Assembly: GCF_029892105.1 (NCBI RefSeq)
Contig: NZ_JARZAJ010000010.1
Location: forward strand, 1-64,000
DNA length: 64,000 bases
Origin: Kitasatospora sp. GP82
GTDB taxonomy: Bacteria; Actinomycetota; Actinomycetes; Streptomycetales; Streptomycetaceae
Direction: 5' to 3'
Numbering within the stretch: the first letter of the stretch is position 1; the number at the start of each line of letters is the position of its first letter. The translations under genes were made by a program, and so were the position numbers. Positions 50,387-59,618 of the stretch are shown here, piece after piece. The notes below the pieces were generated by a model, which was given only the letters and a program-made list of their open reading frames with translations, made no database searches and had not been told where the DNA came from.

Positions 50387-50831
50387 TGATCACGTCTCGC
50401 AGCAGGCGCTCGTCCGGCAGTTGGGCGAGCGGGACGGGTCGGACGACGCTGATCAGTTCGGCTTCGTGGAGGTCGCCGAGCAGGACCCGCACCACGCTGA
50501 CGGGCAGGTCGGTGTAGGAGCCCAACTCCGCGACGCTCAGCGGTTCGTCGCGGCAGAGCGCCAGCAGGGCATGGTGCTCAGGACCCATGGCGGGCTCCGC
50601 GCCCGGCCGTTCGGTCTGATCGACCGCTCTGATCAGCGAGATCAGGTCGAACAGACCGTCCTCGACCGGCCGGACCCGGCCACGCGTCATCGAGAACAGC
50701 CGCACCAGCGGGCCCGCTTCGGCGTCGAACCAGCGGTCCTCCTCGGGCGGGCGCAGCTCGAACGGATCCGTCGCCGGCAGCGCGGCGAGGGGTTCGGGTG
50801 CGGCGTCCTCGATGCTCATCGACTCACTCAT
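50367..50831 (-). CDS. cvnC: Conservon DUF742 protein CvnC
   Basis: This 154-residue protein starts at ATG 50831, overlapping the cvnB stop (ATGA). An internal ATG at 50819 has better spacing from GGGAG. The DUF742 winged helix contains ALLALCRDEPLSVAELGSYT, DLPVSVVRVLLGDLHEAELI and ends in LLRDVINGLRAL. In conservons it bridges the roadblock protein and the GTPase. Same operon and order as known cvn loci. Confidence 0.92.
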   Translation of the reverse strand: MSESMSIEDAAPEPLAALPATDPFELRPPEEDRWFDAEAGPLVRLFSMTRGRVRPVEDGLFDLISLIRAVDQTERPGAEPAMGPEHHALLALCRDEPLSVAELGSYTDLPVSVVRVLLGDLHEAELISVVRPVPLAQLPDERLLRDVINGLRAL

Positions 50832-51247
50832 CTCCCGGGCGGAGTGGCCTCGTTGCGCGGCTCGGCCGACAGGTGTTCGCCGACCCGCTTGACCAACAGT
50901 GCCATCTCGTAGGCGATCTGACCGACGTCTGACTCGGCGTCGCTCAGCACGGCGAGGCAACTGCCGTCACCGGCGGCCGTGATGAAGAGGAAGGCCTCGT
51001 CCAGCTCGACCATGGTCTGCCGGACCCCACCGACCTTGAAGTGCCTTCCGGCGCCCTTGGCCAGGCTGTGGAAGCCCGCCGCGACGGCGGCGAGGTGCTC
51101 GGCATCCTCTCGGGCGAGGTCGCTGGACGTGCCGGTCGCCAGCCCGTCGCTGGACAGGATGACCGCATGCCTCAGGGCCGCGACTCGTCCCACCAGGTCG
51201 TCCAGGAGCCAGTTGAGATCTCCGGAGGGCTGTGTCGTTGCGGTCAT
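50828..51247 (-). CDS. cvnB: Conservon roadblock/LC7 protein CvnB
   Basis: This 139-residue protein has the roadblock fold: LNWLLDDLVGRVAALRHAVI, SSDGLATGTSSDL, EHLAAVAAGFHSLAKGAGRH and FLFITAAGDGSCLAVLS. Roadblock proteins act as regulators (GTPase-activating-like) of the partner GTPase. Its start overlaps the end of cvnA by 4 bp. Confidence 0.93.
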   Translation of the reverse strand: MTATTQPSGDLNWLLDDLVGRVAALRHAVILSSDGLATGTSSDLAREDAEHLAAVAAGFHSLAKGAGRHFKVGGVRQTMVELDEAFLFITAAGDGSCLAVLSDAESDVGQIAYEMALLVKRVGEHLSAEPRNEATPPGR

Positions 51248-54200
51248 GATTCGGTTCCTTCCGCTGGTGCAGGCTGAGCTTGTCGTGCAGGTGATACGGG
51301 CTTGGCGGGTTGCGGCGGCGGCACGGGCCGGGCCGACAGCGCCGGCCGGACGCGCGGCGCGGGCAGGGCAGCCGGGGCCGGTGCCGGGGGCAGCGCCGAG
51401 CGCGGGGGGACGGCTTCGCCGGACGGTGGGGCAGCCGACGGCGCAGCTTGCGTGCCGGGCCCGGCCGTCCCGGCGGACGCGGGTGGGTTCGTGTCCGGGT
51501 TCGGGCCCGGCTTCAGCCTGAGGCTCCGCTTCGGGTTGAGGCTCCGCTTCGGGCCCGGCTCCCGGTTCGGGTTCGACTCCCGGTTCGGCTTCGGGTCCGG
51601 GTCCGGGTCCGGGTCCGGGTCCGGGTCCGGGTCCGGGTCCGGGACGACGGTCAGCGAGGCCGGCTGGACCCGGTCGCCTCGACCGCGCTTGTAACCGCGC
51701 TGGAACGAGGCGAAGGTCGACCGGGCCTCCTCCGGCGAGCGCTCGCGTACCGACTCGCGCGCCGCAGCCGCTCCGTCCACCCCTGCGGCGGCAGCCGCTG
51801 CGGCCTCGGCGGCAGCAGCCTTCAGCTGGGGTGCGAGGTTGGCCTGCCGGACCCGCCGGGGCAGCAGACCGCCCGCCGGAGGTGGTGCGGCCGCCGCCGG
51901 AGCTGCGGCCGCCTCTGCCGGGGCCGGAGCAGCGTGCGCCGGGGGCGCGGTGACGGCACCTGCCGCGCCATCTGCGGGCTCTCGCTCGGCCGGGCTGTCC
52001 GCCCGGCGGTGCCGACCGGTACCGGCCGCGCTGTCGGCGTCCGGGTCATGCCCCGTCCCGGTGCCGACCGAGCCGGCGCCGGCTGCGTCGGGGGCGACGG
52101 CAGCACCGTCGGCAGCCGTACCGCGCACGGCGTCCGCAGGAACCAGCGACGGTCCTCCGGAAGCCGCGGCACGGCGCCGGGGCAGTCCGCCGGGTGTACG
52201 GGCGGGCTCGGGCACCGAGGGGCGCGGCCCGCCGCGCGGGCGCTCGGCGGCGCGCACAGGCCCCTCGCCCGAGATGGGCGCCCCCGCATTGTGCGGGGCA
52301 CCGTCGTCCTCGGGCAGCGCCGGTACGGCGACCAGTTCACGCTGCCCGCGCCGCGCGGACGGCGCTCCGGCCGGAGCCGCACCCGACTCCGCACCGGGCG
52401 CGGTCCGTCCCGCGCCGGGCGAACCGGCGCCGGAGGGCCTCCCGTCGCCCACCAGGTCCGGCGCCTCCGCGAGGAGTTCACGCGGGATCAGCACGACCGC
52501 CGAGGTGCCGCCGTACGGAGAGGGCCGCAGGTGCACCCGGATGCCGTGCCGCAGCGCCAGTCGGCTGACCACGAACAGGCCGAGGCGGTCGGTGTCCGCG
52601 AGGTCGAACTCCTGCTCCACCGAGAGCCGTTGGTTGATCTCCGCGAGCGCCTGCTCGCTCAGCCCGAGACCCCGGTCGTCGATCTCCAGACAGAATCCGT
52701 GGGCCACCACCTCGCCCTGGATGGTGACCTGGGTCTGCGGCGGGGAATAGACCGTGGCGTTCTCGACCAGCTCGGCGACCAGGTGGGTGACGTCGGCGAC
52801 CGCGCTGCCGAGCAGCCCGGTGCCGGGGAACGGCCGGACGATGACGCGTGCGTAGTCCTCGACCTCACCGACGGCCGCCCGGACCACATCCACCATCCGG
52901 ACGGGCTTGCGCCAGGCGCGGCCCGGCGAGCCGCCGGCGAGGATGATCAGACCCTCGGCGTGCCGCCGCATCCTGGTGGTCATGTGGTCGAGACGGAAGA
53001 GGTCCTCCAGCTCGGCCGGGTTCTCGGTGCGCCGCTCCATGGTGTCGAGCAGGGTGAGCTGACGGTGCAGCAGGACCTGGTTGCGGCGGGCCAGGTTGAC
53101 GAAGACCGCCGACACTCCCCGGCGCAGTTCGGCCTGTTCCACGGCAGCCTCGACGGCCGCGCGCTGCACAGCGTTGAAGGCCCGTCCGACCTGGCCGATC
53201 TCGGCCGGTCCCAGGTCCAGCGCGGGTGCCTCCGCCGCCACGTCCACGGCCTCGCCCCGGCGCAGCCGGAGCATCACCGACGGCAGCCGGGTCCCGGACA
53301 GCTCCTGGGCGGCATTGCGCAGCGCGATCAGCTCGCGCGCCAGCCCCCGGCCGATCCGGTACGAGATCATGATCGAGAGCACCACCGCGACCAGGCCGAT
53401 CACACCGGCGATCCCACCACGCACCAGCTGGTTGATCGCGTACGAGCGGGCCCGCTCGCCGATGGTCGCGTCCAGCCGGCTGTTGAGGGAGGCGAGGTCG
53501 GAGAGTGCCCGGTCGGCGGCCTCGCGCCAGGAGTTGTCGGAGAGCTTCTTGACCGCTCCGGCGTGATCCGGTGAGTCCTCGAAGAACGCCTCCGCGCTGA
53601 CCAGCGCCATCCAGTTGTTGCCGGTGCGCAGGTTGCGGTAGTCGGTCTGGTCCTGCGGGTCCAGTTCGTCGATGTACACGTCGAACAGCGCCCGCTGGTT
53701 GTGCAGGCCGTCGAGAGCCTGCTGGAGCATCGCGCTGTCGGGCTTCTCGGTGAGCCGCAGGCCCTCCATCGCCGCATCCTCGCGGGAGAGGTACTCGCGC
53801 GCCCGGACCAGCTCCGTCAGGATGGTGCCCTGCCTGGGCAGTTGTCCGCTCTGCCGGCTCACGAAGGCGGAGCGGAAGCTGAAGACCGGCTGGATCAGCG
53901 CGCTGTACTGGTCGAGGACGTACCCCCAGCTGTTGGCCTCGCGGCCCACCTGACTCCGGATCGGAGCGAGTTGGTCGGAGCTGTTGAGGATGTCGTTCAG
54001 GCGCCTTTGCTGGTTGGCGGCGAGCCGCCCCGCCTTCGAGTCGTCCGCCTTGGCGCGGAGGGACTGGAGGTCCCGGTCGGTGACCGCCTGCGCCTGCTGG
54101 TAGGCGTCCCTGAGCGCGTCTGAGCCGGGGCCGGCGAGCCGGAGCACGGCCGCCCGGCGCTCCGCCTGGACGTCCTGCGCGTACTGGTCGGTCGCGCTGC

Positions 54201-54354
54201 CGAAGGAGCGGTAGGCGGCCGTGAGGCCCAGCTGCTGCCAGACGTCACCGGTGGTCACCAGGGTCGCGTAGGCCCAGAGAGCGGTGAGGGCGACGATGGG
54301 CACCATGAGCAGCGCGATGATCTTCGCGCGGATCGAACTGCGGCGCAGACGCAT
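51244..54354 (-). CDS. cvnA: Conservon sensor histidine kinase CvnA
   Basis: This 1,036-residue membrane protein has TM1 at about residues 12-30, an extracellular nitrate/nitrite-sensor-like helical domain (40-305) and TM2 at 312-332. A HAMP-like linker and a helix with LLHRQLTLLDTMERR (His430 region) follow. The ATPase domain has N-box LVAELVENATVYSPP (about 526-539) and DDRGLGL (559-565). Residues beyond about 650 are a disordered Pro/Ala/Arg-rich extension with a DPDPDP run encoded by GGGTCC hexamers (about 51597-51643) and PNRE/PKRSL repeats. It heads the cvnABCD operon. The long tail is larger than in many CvnA proteins. Confidence 0.92.
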   Translation of the reverse strand: MRLRRSSIRAKIIALLMVPIVALTALWAYATLVTTGDVWQQLGLTAAYRSFGSATDQYAQDVQAERRAAVLRLAGPGSDALRDAYQQAQAVTDRDLQSLRAKADDSKAGRLAANQQRRLNDILNSSDQLAPIRSQVGREANSWGYVLDQYSALIQPVFSFRSAFVSRQSGQLPRQGTILTELVRAREYLSREDAAMEGLRLTEKPDSAMLQQALDGLHNQRALFDVYIDELDPQDQTDYRNLRTGNNWMALVSAEAFFEDSPDHAGAVKKLSDNSWREAADRALSDLASLNSRLDATIGERARSYAINQLVRGGIAGVIGLVAVVLSIMISYRIGRGLARELIALRNAAQELSGTRLPSVMLRLRRGEAVDVAAEAPALDLGPAEIGQVGRAFNAVQRAAVEAAVEQAELRRGVSAVFVNLARRNQVLLHRQLTLLDTMERRTENPAELEDLFRLDHMTTRMRRHAEGLIILAGGSPGRAWRKPVRMVDVVRAAVGEVEDYARVIVRPFPGTGLLGSAVADVTHLVAELVENATVYSPPQTQVTIQGEVVAHGFCLEIDDRGLGLSEQALAEINQRLSVEQEFDLADTDRLGLFVVSRLALRHGIRVHLRPSPYGGTSAVVLIPRELLAEAPDLVGDGRPSGAGSPGAGRTAPGAESGAAPAGAPSARRGQRELVAVPALPEDDGAPHNAGAPISGEGPVRAAERPRGGPRPSVPEPARTPGGLPRRRAAASGGPSLVPADAVRGTAADGAAVAPDAAGAGSVGTGTGHDPDADSAAGTGRHRRADSPAEREPADGAAGAVTAPPAHAAPAPAEAAAAPAAAAPPPAGGLLPRRVRQANLAPQLKAAAAEAAAAAAAGVDGAAAARESVRERSPEEARSTFASFQRGYKRGRGDRVQPASLTVVPDPDPDPDPDPDPDPDPKPNRESNPNREPGPKRSLNPKRSLRLKPGPNPDTNPPASAGTAGPGTQAAPSAAPPSGEAVPPRSALPPAPAPAALPAPRVRPALSARPVPPPQPAKPVSPARQAQPAPAEGTES

Positions 54355-54804
54355 GGAGTCCTCGGTCGGGATGGGCCGGGCGCGGACGGGGACGGTACTT
54401 CGGCTGTGCTGCTCGGGTTGCGGTCACGGTGTCTGTCGGGGCATCCGTGCAGGACAACATGCCGGGCCACGGATCGTCCGGGCTCGGCGGTGCCACCGGC
54501 CCGGTCGATCTGCGCGAGCTTACTACTCACTGACCATCCGTTCGAAGGGTCGAATCCATTGTCCGGGGGCAGCCGCCGTGATGATCCCGTTTTCGCCGGA
54601 TAAAGGGGACTCTGTCCAGGGCGGGCGTCGGCACCGCAGACCCTGGCATGTGCCGGTTCTCGTCGGGGATCGCGACAACCCTGGGAAGTCCTGCATCAAT
54701 CGGGTAGCTTCGCAGCCAGCCGCGGATCGGACCACCGGCGCGGACCACCGGATCCACCAGAGGGATCGGACCACGAGCATCGGGCGACGAGGATCGGGGG
54801 CAGC
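54355..54804. promoter_or_regulatory. Divergent region between conservon and acyl-CoA ligase
   Basis: These 450 bp hold the promoters of the cvn operon (leftward) and the ligase gene (rightward). No RNA gene, strong palindrome or convincing ORF is apparent. Confidence 0.45.
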
Positions 54805-56655
54805 GTGCGCGAGTTCAGCAGCCCTCCCGTCACCGTCGCCGCCACCGGCGGTCTGGCCGACCCGGTGTACGACGCCGCCGAGCGCACCCCCGGCATGGTC
54901 CAGCTGTCCCGCCTCGCCCCGGCACGCTCCCCTCAGGACGGCTGGCCCGGCTCCGCCTGGCTGGGTGTGACGGCCCTCCAGTTCCGCGACGAGGTGCTCG
55001 CCCTGGCGAAGGGCCTGCTGACCAGGGGCGTGCGGTACGGCGACCGGGTCGCGCTGATGTCCTGCACCCGGTACGAGTGGACGCTCTTCGACTATGCGCT
55101 GTGGTCCATCGGCGCCATCCCGGTTCCGGTCTACCCGACCTCGGCCGCCGAGCAGGTGCGCTGGATCCTGGCCGAGACCCGCGCCGTCGCCTGCGTGGTG
55201 GAGAACGAGGACCACGCCATGACGGTCGGCGCGGTCTGCGACGCGCTCCCCGAGCTCACCGGGATCTGGCAGCTCGACCGCGACTGTGTGGCCGCCCTGG
55301 TCGAGGACGGACGCGGCGTACCCGACACCCTGGTGCACCGCCAACGGCTGGGCGTCACACCGGACTCCATCGCCACCGTCATCTACACCTCGGGCACCAC
55401 CGGCCACCCCAAGGGCTGTCTGCTCACCCACGGCAACCTCGCCGCCGAGGCGGACGCCCTGCTCATCGGCTGGGACGAGGTGTTCCAGGACAGCGGCGGG
55501 GTTCCGCCCGCCACCCTGATGTTCCTGCCACTGGCCCACGTCTACGGCCGGATCGTGCAGATCGCGGCGCTCCGAGGCGGCATCCGGGTCGGCCACCACG
55601 GCACCCTCTCCACCGACACCCTGCTGCCCGCCCTCGCCTCCTTCCGGCCGACCTTCCTGCACGCAGTGCCGTACGTCTTCGAGAAGATCCACCAGCGGGC
55701 CAGGGAGGCCGCCGAGGAGGCCGGACGCGGTGAACTCTTCGCGCAGGCACGCGAAGTCGCCATCCAGTGGGCCGCCGCCCGTGAGCAGCGCGCCTTCGGA
55801 CGCGGGCCGGGACCCAGCGCCGCGCTGCGTCTGCGGCACAGCGCGTACGACCGGCTGGTGTACCAGCGGCTGCGCGCCGTGCTGGGCGGCCGGGTTCGCA
55901 ATGTGATCAGCGGAGGCTCGGCACTGGGGCGGGAGTTGGGACTCTTCTTCGCGGGCGCCGGTATGACGGTGTACGAGGGGTACGGGCTGACCGAGACCAG
56001 CGCCGCGATCACCGCCAACCCGCCGCGCAGACCAAAGTTCGGCACCGTCGGCCCCCCAGTGCCCGGCGCAACGGTGGCGATCGCCGAGGACGGCGAGGTC
56101 TGGGTACGCGGCGCCACGGTCTTCACGGGCTACCTCAACCACCCTCGCTGTACCGAGGAGGCCCTGCACGAAGGCTGGCTGGCCACCGGCGACCTGGGCT
56201 CCCTCGACGAGGACGGCTACCTCACCATCACCGGCCGCAAGAAGGAGCTGATCGTCACCAGCAGCGGCAAGAACCTCGCCCCCGCTGCCCTGGAGGAACG
56301 CGTCCGGGCCCACCCGCTGGTCTCCCAGTGCCTGATCGTCGGCGACAACCGCCCCTACGTCGCCGCCCTGATCGCTCTCGACCCGCTCGCCCTCGCCCAC
56401 TGGCTCAAGAGCCGGGGCCGCGAACAGCTCGACAGCCGGGCCGTGTTGACCGACGAGGACCTCCTGGCCGAGATCCAGCGCGCCGTCGCCGTCGCCAACA
56501 CCGCCGTCTCCCGCGCCGAGTCCATCCGCGCCTTCCGCCTGCTCCCCGGAGAGTTCAGCACCGACCAGGGTCTGCTGACCCCTTCGCTGAAGCTCCGCCG
56601 CCAGGCCATCATCCGGCACTACGCGGACGACATCGACGAGCTCTACCGCCCCTGA
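54805..56655 (+). CDS. Long-chain fatty-acid-CoA ligase (FadD-like)
   Basis: This 616-residue protein starts at GTG 54805. Adenylate-forming motifs are in order: TVIYTSGTTGHPKGCLLTHG (AMP-binding P-loop), FLPLAHVYGRIVQ, GYGLTETSAAIT, WLATGDLGSLDEDGYL and GRKKELIVTSSGKNLAP with catalytic Lys contacts. Length and the NLAP segment match FACL15/FadD15-type long-chain acyl-CoA synthetases. It activates fatty acids for degradation or lipid synthesis. Monocistronic. Confidence 0.93.
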   Translation: MREFSSPPVTVAATGGLADPVYDAAERTPGMVQLSRLAPARSPQDGWPGSAWLGVTALQFRDEVLALAKGLLTRGVRYGDRVALMSCTRYEWTLFDYALWSIGAIPVPVYPTSAAEQVRWILAETRAVACVVENEDHAMTVGAVCDALPELTGIWQLDRDCVAALVEDGRGVPDTLVHRQRLGVTPDSIATVIYTSGTTGHPKGCLLTHGNLAAEADALLIGWDEVFQDSGGVPPATLMFLPLAHVYGRIVQIAALRGGIRVGHHGTLSTDTLLPALASFRPTFLHAVPYVFEKIHQRAREAAEEAGRGELFAQAREVAIQWAAAREQRAFGRGPGPSAALRLRHSAYDRLVYQRLRAVLGGRVRNVISGGSALGRELGLFFAGAGMTVYEGYGLTETSAAITANPPRRPKFGTVGPPVPGATVAIAEDGEVWVRGATVFTGYLNHPRCTEEALHEGWLATGDLGSLDEDGYLTITGRKKELIVTSSGKNLAPAALEERVRAHPLVSQCLIVGDNRPYVAALIALDPLALAHWLKSRGREQLDSRAVLTDEDLLAEIQRAVAVANTAVSRAESIRAFRLLPGEFSTDQGLLTPSLKLRRQAIIRHYADDIDELYRP

Positions 56656-56897
56656 ACCTCCCCTGGACGCCGGCGACGGCTGCGCGGGTGCCACGACCAT
56701 GGCAGGCCCTCCAACGGGACCGGGAAGCAAGGGTCTTGGGCCGGTAAAGACTCGCCAGAAGCTCTCCAGTGAGGCCGTCGAACCCTTGACGAGGCCTCTG
56801 GTCCAGTCCAATGTATGGCTCCGGCCCGTGTGCGGCATGCCGACGTCCCGCTCCCCTCGGGGAGTTCTCCGGCCTTCCTCCACACAGGAGTTCACTC

Positions 56898-57190
56898 GTG
56901 TCCACGCCCCTGCGGCGGCTGGCCGCCCGCCGACCGTCTTCCGGCCGCCGTACTTCAGCTGGAACGCCGGCACCCTCCAGGCCGCCGCCGACTGCGGCAT
57001 CCGGACGGTCCTCACCGCGACGGCCGACTTCAGCCGGGGGCAGTCGAACATCTACCACGGCGGCCCGCTCCAGCCCGGCGACGTGATCCTGATGCACTTC
57101 ACCGACACCCTGCCGAGCGACCTGCAACGCGCCCTCGCCGCCGCCGACGCCGCGGGGCTCAAGCCGGCCGGGCTCGTCGACTACCTGCGC
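56898..57190 (+). pseudogene. Polysaccharide deacetylase remnant with internal deletion
   Basis: CACAGGAG precedes GTG 56898 and a Arg-rich signal-type N-terminus (STPLRRLAARRP). Within about 40 bases the sequence switches frame into the C-terminal half of a NodB-type deacetylase: FRPPYFSWNAGTLQAAADCG, TADFSRGQSNIYHGG, PGDVILMHFTDTLPSDLQRA and AGLKPAGLVDYLR. The catalytic Asp/His metal site of the N-terminal half is missing, and the two parts are out of frame. It is a decayed secreted cell-wall or chitin-modifying enzyme. Confidence 0.7.
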
Positions 57191-57332
57191 CGAACTCCAC
57201 CGACCTGCCCCGTACCCGAACCTGACCGTCCGCCCGCGACCCGACCGTCGCCCGAAGATCAGCGCCACCGCCCCGCGCACCCGGTCGAAGTCCGCGCGGG
57301 GGCGGCCCTCCCCGACACACCAGGAGGTTCAC

Positions 57333-57764
57333 ATGGAACGGGCCCTGATCCAGCCGCCCACCCCCGGCAGACGCCGCCAACCCCGCGCCCGTGCGCCGCT
57401 CGCCGTCGGCCTCGGCCTCGCCCTGCTGACCGGCGGGCTCGTCACCGCCTTCACGGCCGGCCCGGACGCCGCCGCCGTGACCACCACCGCGCCTGCCACC
57501 GCCGCGCTCGGCAGCAACTGGTACGCCGGTGCACCGTACTTGATGCCCGAGGACAACAACCCGCAGGACCCGGCCGCCGTGATGGACGCGACCGGCCAGA
57601 AGGCGTTCCAGCTCGCCTTCATTCTGGACGGCGGCAGCTGCACCCCCGCCTGGGGCGGGACTTCGCCGATCGGTCACACCTGGCACGCCAAGTGGTGGAC
57701 GCAGAACGAGAACCCGAGCGCTGGCGGCCAGTGGGGTCCCTGGGCCGACGACGGCCCCTGCTGA
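57333..57764 (+). pseudogene. Internally deleted GH18 chitinase (signal, entry strand, chitin-binding module)
   Basis: The frame encodes 143 residues. A signal peptide covers about residues 1-47 (LAVGLGLALLTGGLVTAFTA). The first GH18 strands follow (SNWYAGAPYLMPEDNNPQDP, TGQKAFQLAFILDGGSC), then a direct jump to a C-terminal CBM5/12-type chitin-binding end: GHTWHAKWWTQNENPSAGGQ and WGPWADDGPC. The catalytic DxxDxDxE motif and most of the barrel are absent. Because the deletion is in frame, a secreted mini-protein could still be made. Whether it has any role is unknown. Confidence 0.72.
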
Positions 57765-57907
57765 CGACCGGCTCGTCACCGCACGGGCGCGTCGTCGGCC
57801 GTCTCCCCACCCACTCCGGGTCGGGACACGGCCGACGTCCGCTCATGGGATCTGTCGGTCTGGCGGACCGTGCGGACCTGCGAGACCCGATAGACCCGTC
57901 AGACCCG

Positions 57908-58705
57908 TCAGGCTCCGGCGGAGAAGGCGGGCAGGTAGCCGCCCGCCTGGCCGGACGCCTTGGGGTGGTAGCTCTCGTCGATCGGGAAGGTCGTACTGTT
58001 GAGCCACACCGTGCCACTCGCGCAGATCTCGTGACCGGTGAACAGACCGCGGACATCCTCGAAGGTGAAGCCCGCATTGGCGGCTCTCTTCGCTATCACG
58101 TCATCGAGCACGTCCGCCGCACCGTTGATCGCGGCACGCTTGGTGTCACCGATGCCGAAGATGCAGCTGCCGTCGATCTGGTAGAGGTGCGGATAGCCGA
58201 GCACCACCACATGGGCATTGGGCGCCTTGCCCTGTATCGCCGAGTAGACCTGGTCGAGCAGCCCCGGCAGGGTGTCGGTCGCGTACGCCTCCGCCGTCGA
58301 GACGGCATCGAGGCAGGCGCTCTCGGTGTTCAGCACGCAGGTCTCCATCGTGCTCGCGAAACCCGCGTCGTTGCCGCCTATGGTGATGCTCACCAGCGTG
58401 GTGCTCGAGTTGAGCCCGGAGAGCTGACTGTTCAGCACATCCCCGGTCCTCGCCGCGGAGCAGGCCGAGAAGGTGAACGAGGACGTCGAGTGGGCGTTCT
58501 TCCAGAGGTACGGGTAGGCGTTGGTGCTGCGCTTGCAGCTTCCACTCTCACTGGTGTAACTGCCTGCGCCGACGCCGGAGGAGTACGAGTCCCCCAGCGC
58601 GACGTAGTTGACGGTCGCGGCGTGGGCGGCGGTCGCACCGACCAGGGTGGTCAGCGAGAGGAGAGCCGACAGGGCGATGGCGGACGCGGCACGAGCAGGG
58701 CGCAT
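57908..58705 (-). CDS. Secreted SGNH/GDSL esterase-lipase
   Basis: This 265-residue protein has a signal peptide at residues 1-29 (AIALSALLSLTTLVGATAAH). Catalytic blocks are VALGDSYSSGVGAGSY (Ser), SITIGGNDAGF (oxyanion Asn/Gly), and DESYHPKASGQ (Asp/His). Six cysteines could form three disulfides. It resembles Streptomyces extracellular SGNH lipases/phospholipases. Intact, unlike the neighbouring chitinase and deacetylase relics. Confidence 0.93.
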   Translation of the reverse strand: MRPARAASAIALSALLSLTTLVGATAAHAATVNYVALGDSYSSGVGAGSYTSESGSCKRSTNAYPYLWKNAHSTSSFTFSACSAARTGDVLNSQLSGLNSSTTLVSITIGGNDAGFASTMETCVLNTESACLDAVSTAEAYATDTLPGLLDQVYSAIQGKAPNAHVVVLGYPHLYQIDGSCIFGIGDTKRAAINGAADVLDDVIAKRAANAGFTFEDVRGLFTGHEICASGTVWLNSTTFPIDESYHPKASGQAGGYLPAFSAGA

Positions 58706-59018
58706 GAAGCACCTCCACGAAAAGTGACGGGGGTCACATTCGTGATACCAGGCAGTAGCTACCGCGAATAGTGCTCATGCCAAAATTGTTGAAGACCAAG
58801 GCCCTTGTGACATCGTCAGATGAACGAGACGTCAACTTTCCGGGTCGCGTTCTCACCCCCGCAGCCCTCGGCCCCACCCGCACACCCGGCCGCCGCTGAC
58901 CCAGCCGTCGCAGGCTCAGCTCCGACGGGCTCAGCTCCGACGGGCTCAGCTCCGACGGGCTCAGCTGTCGCTGACTCAGCTTCTACCGACTGCCGCACTG
59001 GCTGCCGGACCGGCCGGA
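58706..59018. other. Intergenic region with 15-bp tandem repeats
   Basis: This 313-bp region contains the SGNH promoter and, at 58916-58975, three perfect TCAGCTCCGACGGGC units plus a diverged fourth. No gene is seen. Confidence 0.6.
58916..58975. repeat. 15-bp tandem repeat, about four units
   Basis: TCAGCTCCGACGGGC occurs at 58916, 58931 and 58946, with TCAGCTGTCGCTGAC at 58961. The array lies just downstream of the NUDIX gene. There are no spacers. It may be slippage-prone non-coding DNA. Confidence 0.8.
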
Positions 59019-59618
59019 TCAGCGGGGGAAGGCCGAACCGGTCGGCGGGAGTTCCTCGATCGTCTCGTTGGCGGCGGCCGGGACACCCAGCTCGATCACG
59101 GCTGCGGTGACCGCCGCCCGGGCCTGGCGCAGCCCGATCTCGCCCCAGCCGAGCAGCTCGACAGCCAGGCCGGGCGCGACCAGCAGCCGCCGGTAGTGCC
59201 GGCCTGAGGCCGGGTCGGGTGCGGTCGGCCCGACCGCGCGCAGGGCCGCCGCCATCCGTACCCGCGCGCACTCGTGGCCGCCGTTGGCCGAGCCGACCCG
59301 ATCGTAGAGGTAGCCGAGGTAGTGCGGCGGACCGATGACCGCCTGCGCCTCCTCGTACGCCTCGCGCGCCAGCGCGGCGCCAGGATCGCCAGCGTCCTCC
59401 GGCTCCAGTGAGCCACCCGGCAGGCTGACCACGCCGTCCCTCGGGTTGACCAGCGTCAGCACCCGGCCGTCCGGAACGAAGAGCCAGCCCCAGGACTGCT
59501 TCACCGGCAGGGCCTCGGGTACCGCCTCGCCCGGCCGCCACGGCCAGCCGGCGGTGGGACGACGCCGCACGCGGCCGAGCAACTCGGCAATCTCCGCGCT
59601 GTACTCGATGCGGCTCAT
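59019..59618 (-). CDS. NUDIX hydrolase
   Basis: This 199-residue protein starts at ATG 59618. The NUDIX box reads GGSLEPEDAGDPGAALAREA then YEEAQAV, with the REAYEE metal-binding core slightly extended relative to the 23-residue consensus. Upstream strands WGWLFVPDGRVLTLVNPRDG form the beta-sheet. It probably hydrolyses a nucleoside-diphosphate-linked substrate. The stretched loop makes the substrate hard to predict. No partner gene on its strand. Confidence 0.82.
   Translation of the reverse strand: MSRIEYSAEIAELLGRVRRRPTAGWPWRPGEAVPEALPVKQSWGWLFVPDGRVLTLVNPRDGVVSLPGGSLEPEDAGDPGAALAREAYEEAQAVIGPPHYLGYLYDRVGSANGGHECARVRMAAALRAVGPTAPDPASGRHYRRLLVAPGLAVELLGWGEIGLRQARAAVTAAVIELGVPAAANETIEELPPTGSAFPR

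Noticed and set aside
51310..53574. A long plus-strand frame antisense to cvnA
   Set aside because: It is Arg/Gly-rich shadow translation of a well-defined histidine kinase gene.
54523..57051. An 842-codon minus-strand frame opposite the acyl-CoA ligase
   Set aside because: The ligase on the other strand carries every adenylate-forming motif; the antisense translation has no recognisable features.
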